From Paracoccaceae bacterium (GTDB lineage: Bacteria; Pseudomonadota; Alphaproteobacteria; Rhodobacterales; Rhodobacteraceae): DNA of 64,000 nucleotides. Each line of letters begins with the position of its first letter. Position 1 is the stretch's first letter. A program made the translations under genes and the position numbers. Positions 25,624 through 34,255 of the stretch are shown in pieces. Where the stretch lies: contig JAIXZW010000005.1 of NCBI GenBank assembly GCA_027489375.1, positions 1 to 64,000 on the forward strand, in the 5' to 3' direction. A model generated the notes under the pieces. The model was given only the letters and a program-made list of their open reading frames with translations. It made no database searches and had not been told where the DNA came from.

Positions 25624-26197
25624 CTTCACGATCCGCCGCATCACCCTCCAGATCGAGGAAACGCATCACGAAGGCGGCCCCCCGCCCGCGACCCCGCACC
25701 TCAAGGGCGCGATCATGGCCATCTGCGCCAACCCCTTCGCGGGCCGCTATGTCGAAGACCTCCAGCCCGCGATGGAAACATTGAAACCCCTCGCGCTCAT
25801 GCTGACCGACCGCCTCGTCGCCGCACTCGGCGGGCGCGACGGGATCGACGCCTATGGCAAGGGCGCCATCGTGGGCGAGAATGGCGAGGCCGAGCACGGC
25901 GCGATCTGGCACGTCTCGGGCGGCTACGGCATGCGCGAACGCTTGGGCGAATGCCGCGCCATCGTGCCCTCGGCCATGAAGGTGGGCGGCGTCGGTGCCA
26001 CGCTCGACGTCCCGCTCGGCCATCTGAACGCGGCCTATGTGCGGTCGCGCTTCGACAGCATCAACATCCGCGCCGACGATGGCCCCCGCGCGAACGAGGT
26101 GCTCTTCGCCCTTGCAATGGCCAAGGGCGGGCGCATCCACAGCCGCATGGGCGGGCTGGAAATCTGGCAGGTCAAAGGGGAAGACGGTTTGCGATGA
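25616..26197 (+). CDS. PF06684 (amino acid synthesis family) protein
   Basis: The 193-residue protein belongs to PF06684 (former DUF1185), whose known structures have a chorismate-mutase-like trimeric fold. Residue features are ETHHEGGPPP near the N terminus, AICANPFAGRYVEDL, GKGAIVGENGEAEHG and GGVGATLDVPLGHLNA. The biochemical role is not established. It starts at TTG 25616, overlapping UPF0280 by 8 nt, and its stop overlaps the next ATG by 4 nt. That places it firmly in the same translation unit. It may bind or isomerise a pathway intermediate. Confidence 0.8.
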   Translation: MSDFTIRRITLQIEETHHEGGPPPATPHLKGAIMAICANPFAGRYVEDLQPAMETLKPLALMLTDRLVAALGGRDGIDAYGKGAIVGENGEAEHGAIWHVSGGYGMRERLGECRAIVPSAMKVGGVGATLDVPLGHLNAAYVRSRFDSINIRADDGPRANEVLFALAMAKGGRIHSRMGGLEIWQVKGEDGLR

Positions 26198-27603
26198 CCG
26201 ACCGGCAGCGCCCAGATTTCCGCACCGGAATTTGCCAGGGTCATGCAAGGACTCTTGGCCCCGCGCTGCCCCTTGCCGCAGCCCTCCTTCCCTCTGCCGC
26301 CTTCGCCTGCGCCCTGCCGCCCTCGGTCGTGCTGACGCTTCCGACCGGCTGGTATATCACCGGAGCGGCGCTGACCGTCGCGCTGACGGCACTCCTCGGG
26401 GCCGCGACCCGCACCCTGCCCGACCCGCAGCCCCGCCTGCTGCTGGATCGTCGGGTCGTCCTGCCCGAAACCGCCACTTCCTATGCCAGTTTCCTTGCTT
26501 TCCTCGGCCTTCTGGCCGTGGGCTGGTTGGGAGCGCGGGATCCGATGCACAACCTGATGACGCTGGTCTTCTGGACCGGCATCTGGATCGCGCTGCCCCT
26601 CGGCTCCATGCTGCTGGGCAACCTCTGGCGGCCGATCAATCCCTTGACCGGCCCCACCCGCATCCTGCGCACCCTTCTTGGCCGCACGGGCGGCATCGGC
26701 CTCTCGCGCCTTGGCCACCTGCCCGCGGTTGCCGGTTACGCAGGCTTCGTCTGGTTCCAGACCGTCTCGCTTTCGCCCGATGACCCCGCGATCCTCGCCA
26801 CCACCGCCGCCTGCTACTACGCGGTGATCCTGATCCTCGCCACGCTCGAAGGCGAAGACTGGCTGCAACAGGGCGAATTCCTCACCGTCCTCATGGGCTG
26901 GCTTGCCCGCGTCTCGCCGCTCTGGTTGCAGATCGACGGGGGCCGCGCCCGCCTCATGCTCGGCTGGCCCGGCGCGCAGGTGCTGCGCATGGCCCCCCTG
27001 ACGCCCAGCGCCATCGCCTTCGTCACGCTGGCGCTGGCGGCGCTGACCTTCGACGGGCTGGTGGAAACCTTCTGGTGGATGGGCCTGATCGGGGAAAACC
27101 CGCTCGAACCCACGGGCCGCTCTGCCGTCATGCTCGTGAACACGCTGGGCTTCCTTGCGACATGGGCGCTGACCGCCGCCACGATCCTCGGCACGCTCCG
27201 CCTTGGCCAAAGGATCGGCGGCCAGTTCCGCACCGGCCCCGTGATGCTCTCCTTCCTCGCCATCGCCGCGGGCTACCACGCGGCCCATTACCTCGTGACG
27301 CTGCTGACGGCGGGCCAATACACCCTCGCCGCGCTGAACGATCCGTTCTTCGTCGGCGAAAGCTGGCTCGGCCTGTCAGAGTTCTTCGTCTCCTTCGGCT
27401 TCCTCACCGATCCGACGGTCATGCCCGCCATCTACGGCACGCAGTTCGCGGCGATCCTCCTTGCCCATCTCCTCGGCGTCTATCTCACGCTGAAACTCGC
27501 CGGTCCCGCCACCCGCGCCATCGCCCATCTTCCGATGACCGCGCTCATGGTGGGCTACACCAGCCTTGGCCTCTGGCTTTTGTCCACAGCCCGTAGCGGA
27601 TGA
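26194..27603 (+). CDS. Polytopic membrane protein of unknown function
   Basis: The 469-residue protein has about 10-12 hydrophobic segments, for example ITGAALTVALTALLGA, YASFLAFLGLLAVGWLG and VMLVNTLGFLATWALTAATI. I do not recognise it as a standard transporter. No Walker, CxxC or classical haem-binding motif is visible, though histidines occur near membrane segments (GYHAAHYLV). It overlaps the PF06684 gene by 4 nt, and the importer genes follow after 98 nt. Possible roles are substrate uptake, product export or electron transfer from the hydroxylase to the quinone pool. None can be chosen from sequence. Confidence 0.8.
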   Translation: MTDRQRPDFRTGICQGHARTLGPALPLAAALLPSAAFACALPPSVVLTLPTGWYITGAALTVALTALLGAATRTLPDPQPRLLLDRRVVLPETATSYASFLAFLGLLAVGWLGARDPMHNLMTLVFWTGIWIALPLGSMLLGNLWRPINPLTGPTRILRTLLGRTGGIGLSRLGHLPAVAGYAGFVWFQTVSLSPDDPAILATTAACYYAVILILATLEGEDWLQQGEFLTVLMGWLARVSPLWLQIDGGRARLMLGWPGAQVLRMAPLTPSAIAFVTLALAALTFDGLVETFWWMGLIGENPLEPTGRSAVMLVNTLGFLATWALTAATILGTLRLGQRIGGQFRTGPVMLSFLAIAAGYHAAHYLVTLLTAGQYTLAALNDPFFVGESWLGLSEFFVSFGFLTDPTVMPAIYGTQFAAILLAHLLGVYLTLKLAGPATRAIAHLPMTALMVGYTSLGLWLLSTARSG

Positions 27604-27701
27604 CCCGCATGTCCCGTAAACAAACCAAGCAGTCGACGACCCGTAACCAGTGACCAACCGAAAGCGCGCAAAAGACGCGCCCAAACTGCGGAGAGTGAAC
27701 C

Positions 27702-28976
27702 ATGACCAACCTCATCACCCCGACCCGCCGCACCCTGCTCAAGGGCATGGGCGCAGGCCTTCTTGCCTCGGCGGCCCTGCCCGGCCATGTCTTCGGACAG
27801 GCCGCCCCCATCAAGCTCGGCTTCCAGCTGCACCGCACCGGCATCGGCGCCGCCTATGGCCGCTGGTATGAACGCACCGCGCAAGCCGCGCTCAAGGTCG
27901 TGAACGATGCCGGCGGCATCAACGGCCGCCCCGTGGAAATCGTGTTCGAAGATGACGCCACCGACCCCAAGCGCGGCGCGGAAGTGGTGGAAAAACTCGC
28001 CAGCCAAGCGGGTTGCGACCTGATCTTCGGCCCGCTCTTCAGCCACGTCGTCATCGGCTCCGCCCCCCGCGCGGGCGAGTTGAAGATCCCCTACCTCGTC
28101 TGCTCCGAAGGCTACCACGTGGCCTCGGGCATGCTGAACCGCTGGACCATGCAGCCCGGCATCACCGACGTGCGCGCGCAGGTGTCCTCGATGGCGCCGT
28201 GGGTGACGCAGAACCTCGGCAAGAAGGTGACGATGGTCTATCCCGACTACGCCTTCGGCTACGACCACCGCGACTTCTTCACCGAAGCGGTCAAGGCGCA
28301 GGGCGGCGAGGTGATCGCCCAGATCGCCATCCCGCCGACCGAAACCACCTTTACCCGCTACCTGCCGCAGATCCCCACCGAAACCGAAGTGCTCTACCAC
28401 GTCATGGTCGGCCCCGCCGTCCTGACCTTCGTCAAGGAACTCGGTGATTTCTACGGCTCCGGCGCGCGCCCGCAGATATTCGGCTTCATCGACAGCCTCG
28501 AAGCGGTGGACACCGCCTCGCCCGGTCTCGAATTCCTCGAGGGAACCCACTTCTGGGAAGCCCACAACCGCGTGAAACAGGCCGATGCCTCCGAAGCGGA
28601 AACCTTCTACCGCGCCGCCGTCGGCGTCGATGACAACGGCGCATCGGTCAGCGATGCGGCGGATGTGGCCACCTACAGCCACATGTTCTCGGTCTGGGAA
28701 ACCCTGTCCGTCATCAAGAAGGGGATGGAGGCCGCAGGCTACCAAGGCCCCGCCGACCGCCAGAAGTTCGTCGAGGCGGTCGAGGCGATGACGACCTTCG
28801 ACGCAGGCCAAGACCACCCGCAGGGTGACAAGGTGTTCAACGGCAAGACCCATCAGGTCTTCGGCCACCAGTTCATCTCCAAGGTCGAAGGCGGCAAACT
28901 GATGCGTGTCCACCAGACCGCGATCGAGGACGGGCAATACGCCGACGCCGTGGACTATTCGACCCAGTCCTTCTGA
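27702..28976 (+). CDS. ABC transporter substrate-binding protein (branched-chain amino acid type)
   Basis: The 424-residue periplasmic binding protein of the LivK/HAAT class has a twin-arginine-like signal (TRRTLLKGMGAGLLASAALP). The mature part has two lobes: IKLGFQLHRTGIGAAYGRW, NDAGGINGRPVEIVFEDDATDPKRG, and VTMVYPDYAFGYDHRDFF. Relatives bind amino acids, amides, ureas or aromatic acids, so the ligand could be the N-heterocycle degraded by the operon. RBS GGAGAG precedes the ATG. A strong hairpin follows at 29000-29021, which usually raises binding-protein mRNA over permease mRNA. Confidence 0.9.
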   Translation: MTNLITPTRRTLLKGMGAGLLASAALPGHVFGQAAPIKLGFQLHRTGIGAAYGRWYERTAQAALKVVNDAGGINGRPVEIVFEDDATDPKRGAEVVEKLASQAGCDLIFGPLFSHVVIGSAPRAGELKIPYLVCSEGYHVASGMLNRWTMQPGITDVRAQVSSMAPWVTQNLGKKVTMVYPDYAFGYDHRDFFTEAVKAQGGEVIAQIAIPPTETTFTRYLPQIPTETEVLYHVMVGPAVLTFVKELGDFYGSGARPQIFGFIDSLEAVDTASPGLEFLEGTHFWEAHNRVKQADASEAETFYRAAVGVDDNGASVSDAADVATYSHMFSVWETLSVIKKGMEAAGYQGPADRQKFVEAVEAMTTFDAGQDHPQGDKVFNGKTHQVFGHQFISKVEGGKLMRVHQTAIEDGQYADAVDYSTQSF

Positions 28977-28999
28977 CCGGCCCCCTTCAACGCAACCAA

Positions 29000-29021
29000 G
29001 GGGGCGGGATGACCCGCCCCC
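29000..29021 (+). promoter_or_regulatory. mRNA hairpin between binding-protein and permease genes
   Basis: Perfect 9-bp arms GGGGGCGGG and CCCGCCCCC with the loop ATGA and no T tract. Likely an mRNA-stabilising or attenuating stem that gives more binding protein than permease, as in other ABC operons. Confidence 0.6.
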
Positions 29022-29039
29022 GACCTTAAAGGTGTCCCT

Positions 29040-29921
29040 TTGGGTTTCGGTCCCTTCCTCCTTCTCGCGCTGATGGAAAGCGCGGTCACGGCGGCGACGC
29101 TGGCACTGACGGCCGTGGGCCTGTCGCTCGTCTTCGGTGTGATGCGCGTGGTGAACGTGGCGCATGGCGAATTCTTCATGCTGGGCGCGGTTTCGGCATG
29201 GTTCATCACCACATGGGTCGGCGGGCCAGCGTGGTTCTCCTTCCTCGTGGCGCTGGCCGTGGCCCCGCTCTTCGTCGCGGCGCTGGCGGCGCTGGCCGAC
29301 CGGATCGTGCTGAAACGGCTGGACTACGAACCCGAAGCGACCATCGTCGCCACCATCGGCCTGATGTATATCTTCCAGCAGGCCGCCCTCTCCTTCTACG
29401 GCCCGCAAGCCATGCCGGTGGAGCCGCCCTTCAACTTCCGCATCCAGCTGCCGTGGTTCGGTTACTCGGCCTACAAGCTGTCGGTCATCGCCTTTGCCAC
29501 GCTCGTCCTGATCGGCGTCTGGCTGTTCCTGACCCGCACGCGGGCGGGGCTGGTGATGCGTGCCACACAGGTGGACCGCGAAACGGCGCAGGCCTTCGGC
29601 ATCGACGTGGACCGCGTCTATGCGGGCGTCTTCGCCCTTGGCGCGGGGCTGGCGGCCATCGCCGCCGTGCTGATCGTGCCCATCCAGCAGGCCCACTACC
29701 TGATGGGCCACGACCCGCTGCTTCTGGCCTTCATCACGGTCATCGTCGGTGGCCTCGGCTCGCTGCGCGGAACCATCGTCGCCGCCATCTTCATCGGCCT
29801 GTCCGACGGCCTGATCGCCTTCTTCTGGTCGCCCACGCTGGCCAAGATCATCGCCACGCTCCTCGTGGCACTCGTCCTCGTCTTCCGCCCGCAAGGCCTG
29901 TTCGGGGCGCGGCAGCAATGA
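29040..29921 (+). CDS. ABC transporter permease, LivH type
   Basis: The 293-residue inner-membrane permease has about eight membrane segments. Family segments include GLSLVFGVMRVVNVAHGEFF near residue 30 and VVGGLGSLRGTIVAAIFIGL near residue 235. It pairs with the LivM-type permease encoded next (4-nt overlap). The start is a TTG at 29040 with AAAGG 7 nt upstream. An internal ATG at 29073 would remove the first hydrophobic residues and is less likely. Confidence 0.9.
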   Translation: MGFGPFLLLALMESAVTAATLALTAVGLSLVFGVMRVVNVAHGEFFMLGAVSAWFITTWVGGPAWFSFLVALAVAPLFVAALAALADRIVLKRLDYEPEATIVATIGLMYIFQQAALSFYGPQAMPVEPPFNFRIQLPWFGYSAYKLSVIAFATLVLIGVWLFLTRTRAGLVMRATQVDRETAQAFGIDVDRVYAGVFALGAGLAAIAAVLIVPIQQAHYLMGHDPLLLAFITVIVGGLGSLRGTIVAAIFIGLSDGLIAFFWSPTLAKIIATLLVALVLVFRPQGLFGARQQ

Positions 29922-30844
29922 GGAACTGGATACTCCATCTCGGCACGCTCGCCCTCGTCGCGGTCCTTCTGGTGACGCTGCCGCCCTATCACGCGACGAA
30001 CCTTGCGCGCATCCTCGTGCTGGTGGTCTTTGCCATCGGCTACAACCTCGCCTTCGGCTACACCGGCCTCCTTTCGCTCGGCCATGCCCTCTTCTTCGCC
30101 GCCGGAGTCTATGGCGCGGCCCTGCCCGTCACCTATCTGGGCCTGCCGCAACTCCCCGCCCTGATCGCGGGGCTGGCTGCCGGAGGCGTCATGGCCGCCC
30201 TCGTCGGCCTGCTCGCGCTGCGCACGGCGGGGGTCAGCTTCATGATCGTCACGCTGATGTTCGCGCAGGCCGGCTACCTGACCCTCCTCTACTTCAACCC
30301 CGTCACCGGCGGGGACGAAGGGCTGGTCCTGCCCGATGCCGCCACCCTCCTCCCCGGCCTCTCCGCCGATGCCGCCCGCGCCACCATCGCCTTCGCGCTT
30401 TTCGCCACGGCCCTCATCGCCGCGCTGGTCATCGTCCAAAGCCGCCTCGGCCGCACGATGGTCGCCATGCGCGAGAACGAGGAACGCTCGCGCATGCTCG
30501 GCTACAACCCCTTTGCGGTGAAACTCGCCGCACTCGCCCTCTCCGGCCTTTTCTCGGGCGCGGCGGGGGCGGCCTATGCGCTGCTCTTCGGCTATGCGGG
30601 GGCCAGCTTCGCCACGATCCAGTATTCCATCCTGCCCATGCTCTGGGTCCTGATGGGGGGCGCGGGAACCGTGCTCGGCCCGCTGATCGGCACGGCGGCG
30701 ATGTTCTACCTCGTGGACATCGCGGGCAGCTACACCACCGCCACGCTCCTTTTCGTCGGCGTGGCGCTCGTCCTCCTTATCCTCTTCGCGCCCAAGGGCA
30801 TCCTCGGCACGATCCGCGAAAGGTGGCTGACATGGCTTCCGTGA
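29918..30844 (+). CDS. ABC transporter permease, LivM type
   Basis: The 308-residue permease carries the LivM signature NLAFGYTGLLSLGHALFFAAG and a cytoplasmic coupling segment RTMVAMRENEERSRMLGYNP. The conserved GGAGTVLGPLIGTAA follows near the C terminus. It forms the heterodimeric channel with the LivH-type permease. The ATG overlaps the upstream stop by 4 nt, and the 3' end overlaps the ATPase gene. Confidence 0.92.
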   Translation: MRNWILHLGTLALVAVLLVTLPPYHATNLARILVLVVFAIGYNLAFGYTGLLSLGHALFFAAGVYGAALPVTYLGLPQLPALIAGLAAGGVMAALVGLLALRTAGVSFMIVTLMFAQAGYLTLLYFNPVTGGDEGLVLPDAATLLPGLSADAARATIAFALFATALIAALVIVQSRLGRTMVAMRENEERSRMLGYNPFAVKLAALALSGLFSGAAGAAYALLFGYAGASFATIQYSILPMLWVLMGGAGTVLGPLIGTAAMFYLVDIAGSYTTATLLFVGVALVLLILFAPKGILGTIRERWLTWLP

Positions 30845-31554
30845 TCCTCTCCGCCCGTGCCCTCACGCGCCATTTCGGCGGGCTTCGCGCCGTGGATGGC
30901 GTCGATTTCGACCTGCACACAGGCGAGATCCACGCCCTGATCGGCCCAAACGGTGCGGGGAAAACCACCTTCGTCGGCCTCCTGTCGGGCCGCATCCCCA
31001 CCCAATCCGGCACCATCATGCTGGGGGGGGACGAGATCACCAGACTCGCCGCCCATGTCCGCGTCCGCAAAGGCATCGCCTATACTTTCCAGATCACCTC
31101 GGTCTATCCGCGCCTCTCGGTCTTCGACAACGTGGCGCTGGCTGTCCAGCAGACCGCCACCCGCGACCTGCGCGCCGATGTCACCGCCGCACTCGCCCGC
31201 GTCAACCTTGCCGACCGTGCGGAGCAGACCGCCGGAACCCTCTCCTACGGCCACCAGCGCCTGCTCGAAGTCGGCATGGGCCTCGCCCTGCGCCCGCGCG
31301 TGCTGATCCTCGACGAACCCACCCAAGGGCTGGCCTCGGGCGAGATCGCGGGCTTCAAGGCGCTCGTCCGCTCGCTCGTCCCCGAAACGACCGTCCTTCT
31401 GATCGAACACAACATGGATGTGGTCATGGACCTTGCCACCCGCATCACCGTCCTTGCCGCGGGCCGCCACCTTGCCACCGGAACGCCTGCGGAAATCCGT
31501 GCCAACCATGCCGTGCAGGACGCCTATCTCGGGGGGCATGATGCTGAAACTTGA
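30832..31554 (+). CDS. ABC transporter ATP-binding protein, LivG type
   Basis: The 240-residue ATPase has Walker A GPNGAGKTT, the LivG-type Q-loop region TFQITSVYPRLSV, a signature LSYGHQR and Walker B VLILDEPTQGL, then the H-loop IEHNMDVVMDLA. It energises the importer with the LivF-type partner. I chose ATG 30832 because AAAGG lies 8 nt upstream. An in-frame GTG at 30823 is the alternative. Overlaps both neighbours. Confidence 0.92.
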   Translation: MASVILSARALTRHFGGLRAVDGVDFDLHTGEIHALIGPNGAGKTTFVGLLSGRIPTQSGTIMLGGDEITRLAAHVRVRKGIAYTFQITSVYPRLSVFDNVALAVQQTATRDLRADVTAALARVNLADRAEQTAGTLSYGHQRLLEVGMGLALRPRVLILDEPTQGLASGEIAGFKALVRSLVPETTVLLIEHNMDVVMDLATRITVLAAGRHLATGTPAEIRANHAVQDAYLGGHDAET

Positions 31555-32236
31555 CGGCATCTCGGCAGGATACGGCCCCGTCGCCGTCCTGAACGCCCTG
31601 ACATTCGAGGCCCGCGCAGGCGAAATCACCTGCGTGATGGGCCGCAACGGCGCGGGCAAGTCCACGCTGATGAAATGCATCATGGGCCTCGTCCCCGCCC
31701 GCACCGGCAGCGTCACGCTGGACGGCACCGCCCTGCACAGCCTGCCCGCCCACCGCGTGCCCCTGCATGGCGTGGCCTATGTCCCGCAGGGCCGCCGCCT
31801 CTTCGGCCCGCTCACCGTAGCCGAAAACCTCGAGGTGGGCCTGATGACCCGCGGCATGGGCGACGAGACGCGCGAACGCGTTCTCATCCTCTTCCCGCGC
31901 CTGCGCGAAAGACTGTCACAGACCGCCTCCACCCTGTCGGGAGGCGAACAGCAGATGCTCGCCATCGGCCGTGCGCTCTGCCTCGAACCCAAGGTGCTCC
32001 TCCTTGATGAACCGACCGAGGGGCTGCAACCCTCGATGATCGCGCTGATCCGCGATGTGGTGCTGCAACTGCGCGAGACGGGTGTCGCCACGATCCTAGT
32101 GGAACAGCGCCCCGACGCGGTGCTGCGCATGGCCGACCGCGTGGCCTTCATGGCAGGCGGCACCGTGGCCGAAACCGTGGCCCGCGCGGACCTCACCCCA
32201 ACGGCCCCGCAGTTCCAGAAATACGTAGGTGTCTGA
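31541..32236 (+). CDS. ABC transporter ATP-binding protein, LivF type
   Basis: The 231-residue ATPase has Walker A GRNGAGKST, the LivF-type VPQGRRLFGPLTVAENL, signature LSGGEQQ, Walker B VLLLDEPTEGL and the family H-loop variant with ILVEQRPD in place of the usual VEQN. It completes a five-component importer. Two adjacent ATG codons (31538, 31541) are possible starts. Its stop is immediately followed by the HyuA start. Confidence 0.92.
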   Translation: MLKLDGISAGYGPVAVLNALTFEARAGEITCVMGRNGAGKSTLMKCIMGLVPARTGSVTLDGTALHSLPAHRVPLHGVAYVPQGRRLFGPLTVAENLEVGLMTRGMGDETRERVLILFPRLRERLSQTASTLSGGEQQMLAIGRALCLEPKVLLLDEPTEGLQPSMIALIRDVVLQLRETGVATILVEQRPDAVLRMADRVAFMAGGTVAETVARADLTPTAPQFQKYVGV

Positions 32237-34255
32237 ATGACCGGACTCGTCGCTGGCGTGGATGTCGGCGGAACCTTCACCGATCTCGTCATCCTCGACC
32301 CCGCCACGGGGGATGTGAGGCTTGCCAAGGTTCCCACCACCCTGCCCAATCAGGCGCCGGGCGTGCTGAACGCCTTCGACGCGGCAGGCGCGGACCTTGC
32401 GGACCTCGCCCTGATCGTCCACGGCACCACCACCACCACCAACGCCGTCCTCGAACGCGCGCTGTGCAAGACGGGCCTCATCACTACGCAAGGCTTCCGC
32501 GACGTGCTGGAACTCGGCCGCCGCACGCGGCCCCGACCCTATGGCATGACGGGCACCTTCACCCCCGTCATCCCCCGTGACCTGCGCCTTGAAATCCCCG
32601 AACGGATGGATGCCCAAGGCCGCGTCATGACACCGCTCGACGAAACCGCCCTGCGCGCCGCCATCGCGGAATTGCTAGAGAAGGGCTGCGAAAGCCTCTG
32701 CATCCACTTCCTGCACGCCTACGCCAACCCCGCCCACGAAATCCGCGCCGCCGAAATCGCCCGCGACCTCTGGCCGAATGCCTATGTCACCTGCGGCCAC
32801 CACCTGCTATCCGAAAGCCGCGAATTCGAACGCGGCGTCACCGCCGCCGTGAACGCCGCCGTCCAGCCCTTGCTGGAACGCTACGTCACCCGCCTTGCCA
32901 CCGAATTGCGCGGACGCGGCTACCCCCGCGACCTTCTGGTGATGAACGGCAACGGCGGCATGGTCGAAGCCTCCAAGGTGTCGCGCGAGGCGGTCAAGAC
33001 CGTGATGTCCGGCCCCGCCTCCGGTGTCATGGCGGCCCTCGCCACGGGTCGCCGTGCAGGCTTCCCGAACCTCCTCACCTATGACATGGGCGGCACCTCC
33101 ACCGATGTCGCCATGATCCGCAACGGTCGCGCCCCCGTCTCGAACGAGATCGAGGTGGAATACGCCATGCCCATCCACGTCCCGATGGTGGATGTGCGCA
33201 CCGTGGGCGCGGGCGGCGGCTCCATCGCACGGGTGGATGCGGGCGGCATGCTGCGCGTCGGACCCGAAAGCGCAGGCTCCACCCCCGGCCCCGTCTGCTA
33301 CGGGCGCGGCGGCACCCGCGTCACCATCTCGGACGCCAACCTGATCCTTGGCCGCCTGCCCGCCGACCGCTTCGGTCAGGCCGCGGACGAGGCCCGCCGC
33401 GCCATGCAGGACCAGATCGCCACGCCCTTGGGCCTGACCACCGAAGCCGCCGCCGAAGCGGTCATCCGCATCGCCAACACCCATATGGCGGGCGCGATCC
33501 GCATGGTCTCCATCTCGCTCGGCGCCGACCCGCGCGACTTCGCGCTCTTCGCTTTTGGCGGCGCGGGTCCGCTTCACGCCACGGCACTCGCCCGCGAACT
33601 GGCCATCCCCCGCGTCCTGATCCCCGCCCGCCCCGGCATCACCAACGCGCTGGGTTGCGTCGTGGCCGACCTGCGGCACGACTTCGTCCGCACCCTGAAC
33701 CGCCCGCTCGACAGCGCCGATATGGACAGCGTCCACGCCATCCTCTCGGCACAGGAACAGGAAGGCCGCCGCCAGATCGCCGCCGAACGGATCGCGCTGA
33801 CCGGCATCACCGCCGAATTCTCGGCCGACATGCAATTCGTGGGGCAGACCCACCTGCTGCGCATCCCCCTTCCCCATGCCACCCCCACGCGGGCGGAGCT
33901 TCAGGACCGCTTCGAAGCCGCCTACCACGCCCGCTTCCGCGTCACCCTCCCCACGATCCGCGCCAACCTCGTGAACCTGAACTGTTCGGTCATCGGCCAC
34001 CGCCCCGAAACCGACCTCTCGCGCCTGATCGACCCCGCCCACCGCCGCGCCACGGCGGAACCGACAGGCCAGCGCACCGTCTGGTTCGGCACGCCGCACG
34101 AAACCCCCGTCTACTGGCGCGACCACCTGCCCCTTTCGGCCACGATCCACGGCCCCGCCATCATCGAACAAATGGACACCACCACCCTTATCGAGCCCGG
34201 CTGCACCGTCACGCTGGATGCCGATGCCAACCTCATCGTCACGGTGCCACAATGA
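32237..34255 (+). CDS. hyuA: Hydantoinase/oxoprolinase subunit A
   Basis: The 672-residue protein belongs to the HyuA/5-oxoprolinase A family, which uses ATP to open cyclic amides (hydantoins, 5-oxoproline and related lactams). The actin-like ATP-binding start VDVGGTFTDLVI, the HGTTTTTNAVLER motif, NGNGGMVEA with GPASGVMAA, and YDMGGTSTDVAMI are all present. The metal-site region is typical too. It works with HyuB, overlapped by 4 nt. In this operon it could open the ring after hydroxylation and reduction, the step done by enamidase in the clostridial nicotinate pathway. Confidence 0.9.
   Translation: MTGLVAGVDVGGTFTDLVILDPATGDVRLAKVPTTLPNQAPGVLNAFDAAGADLADLALIVHGTTTTTNAVLERALCKTGLITTQGFRDVLELGRRTRPRPYGMTGTFTPVIPRDLRLEIPERMDAQGRVMTPLDETALRAAIAELLEKGCESLCIHFLHAYANPAHEIRAAEIARDLWPNAYVTCGHHLLSESREFERGVTAAVNAAVQPLLERYVTRLATELRGRGYPRDLLVMNGNGGMVEASKVSREAVKTVMSGPASGVMAALATGRRAGFPNLLTYDMGGTSTDVAMIRNGRAPVSNEIEVEYAMPIHVPMVDVRTVGAGGGSIARVDAGGMLRVGPESAGSTPGPVCYGRGGTRVTISDANLILGRLPADRFGQAADEARRAMQDQIATPLGLTTEAAAEAVIRIANTHMAGAIRMVSISLGADPRDFALFAFGGAGPLHATALARELAIPRVLIPARPGITNALGCVVADLRHDFVRTLNRPLDSADMDSVHAILSAQEQEGRRQIAAERIALTGITAEFSADMQFVGQTHLLRIPLPHATPTRAELQDRFEAAYHARFRVTLPTIRANLVNLNCSVIGHRPETDLSRLIDPAHRRATAEPTGQRTVWFGTPHETPVYWRDHLPLSATIHGPAIIEQMDTTTLIEPGCTVTLDADANLIVTVPQ

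Noticed and set aside
27555..29918. Very long antisense frames (also 14605-16695, 44362-46347 and 48910-51207)
   Set aside because: They run opposite to well-supported genes, lack domains and arise from GC-rich codon bias. None has a convincing start or RBS.
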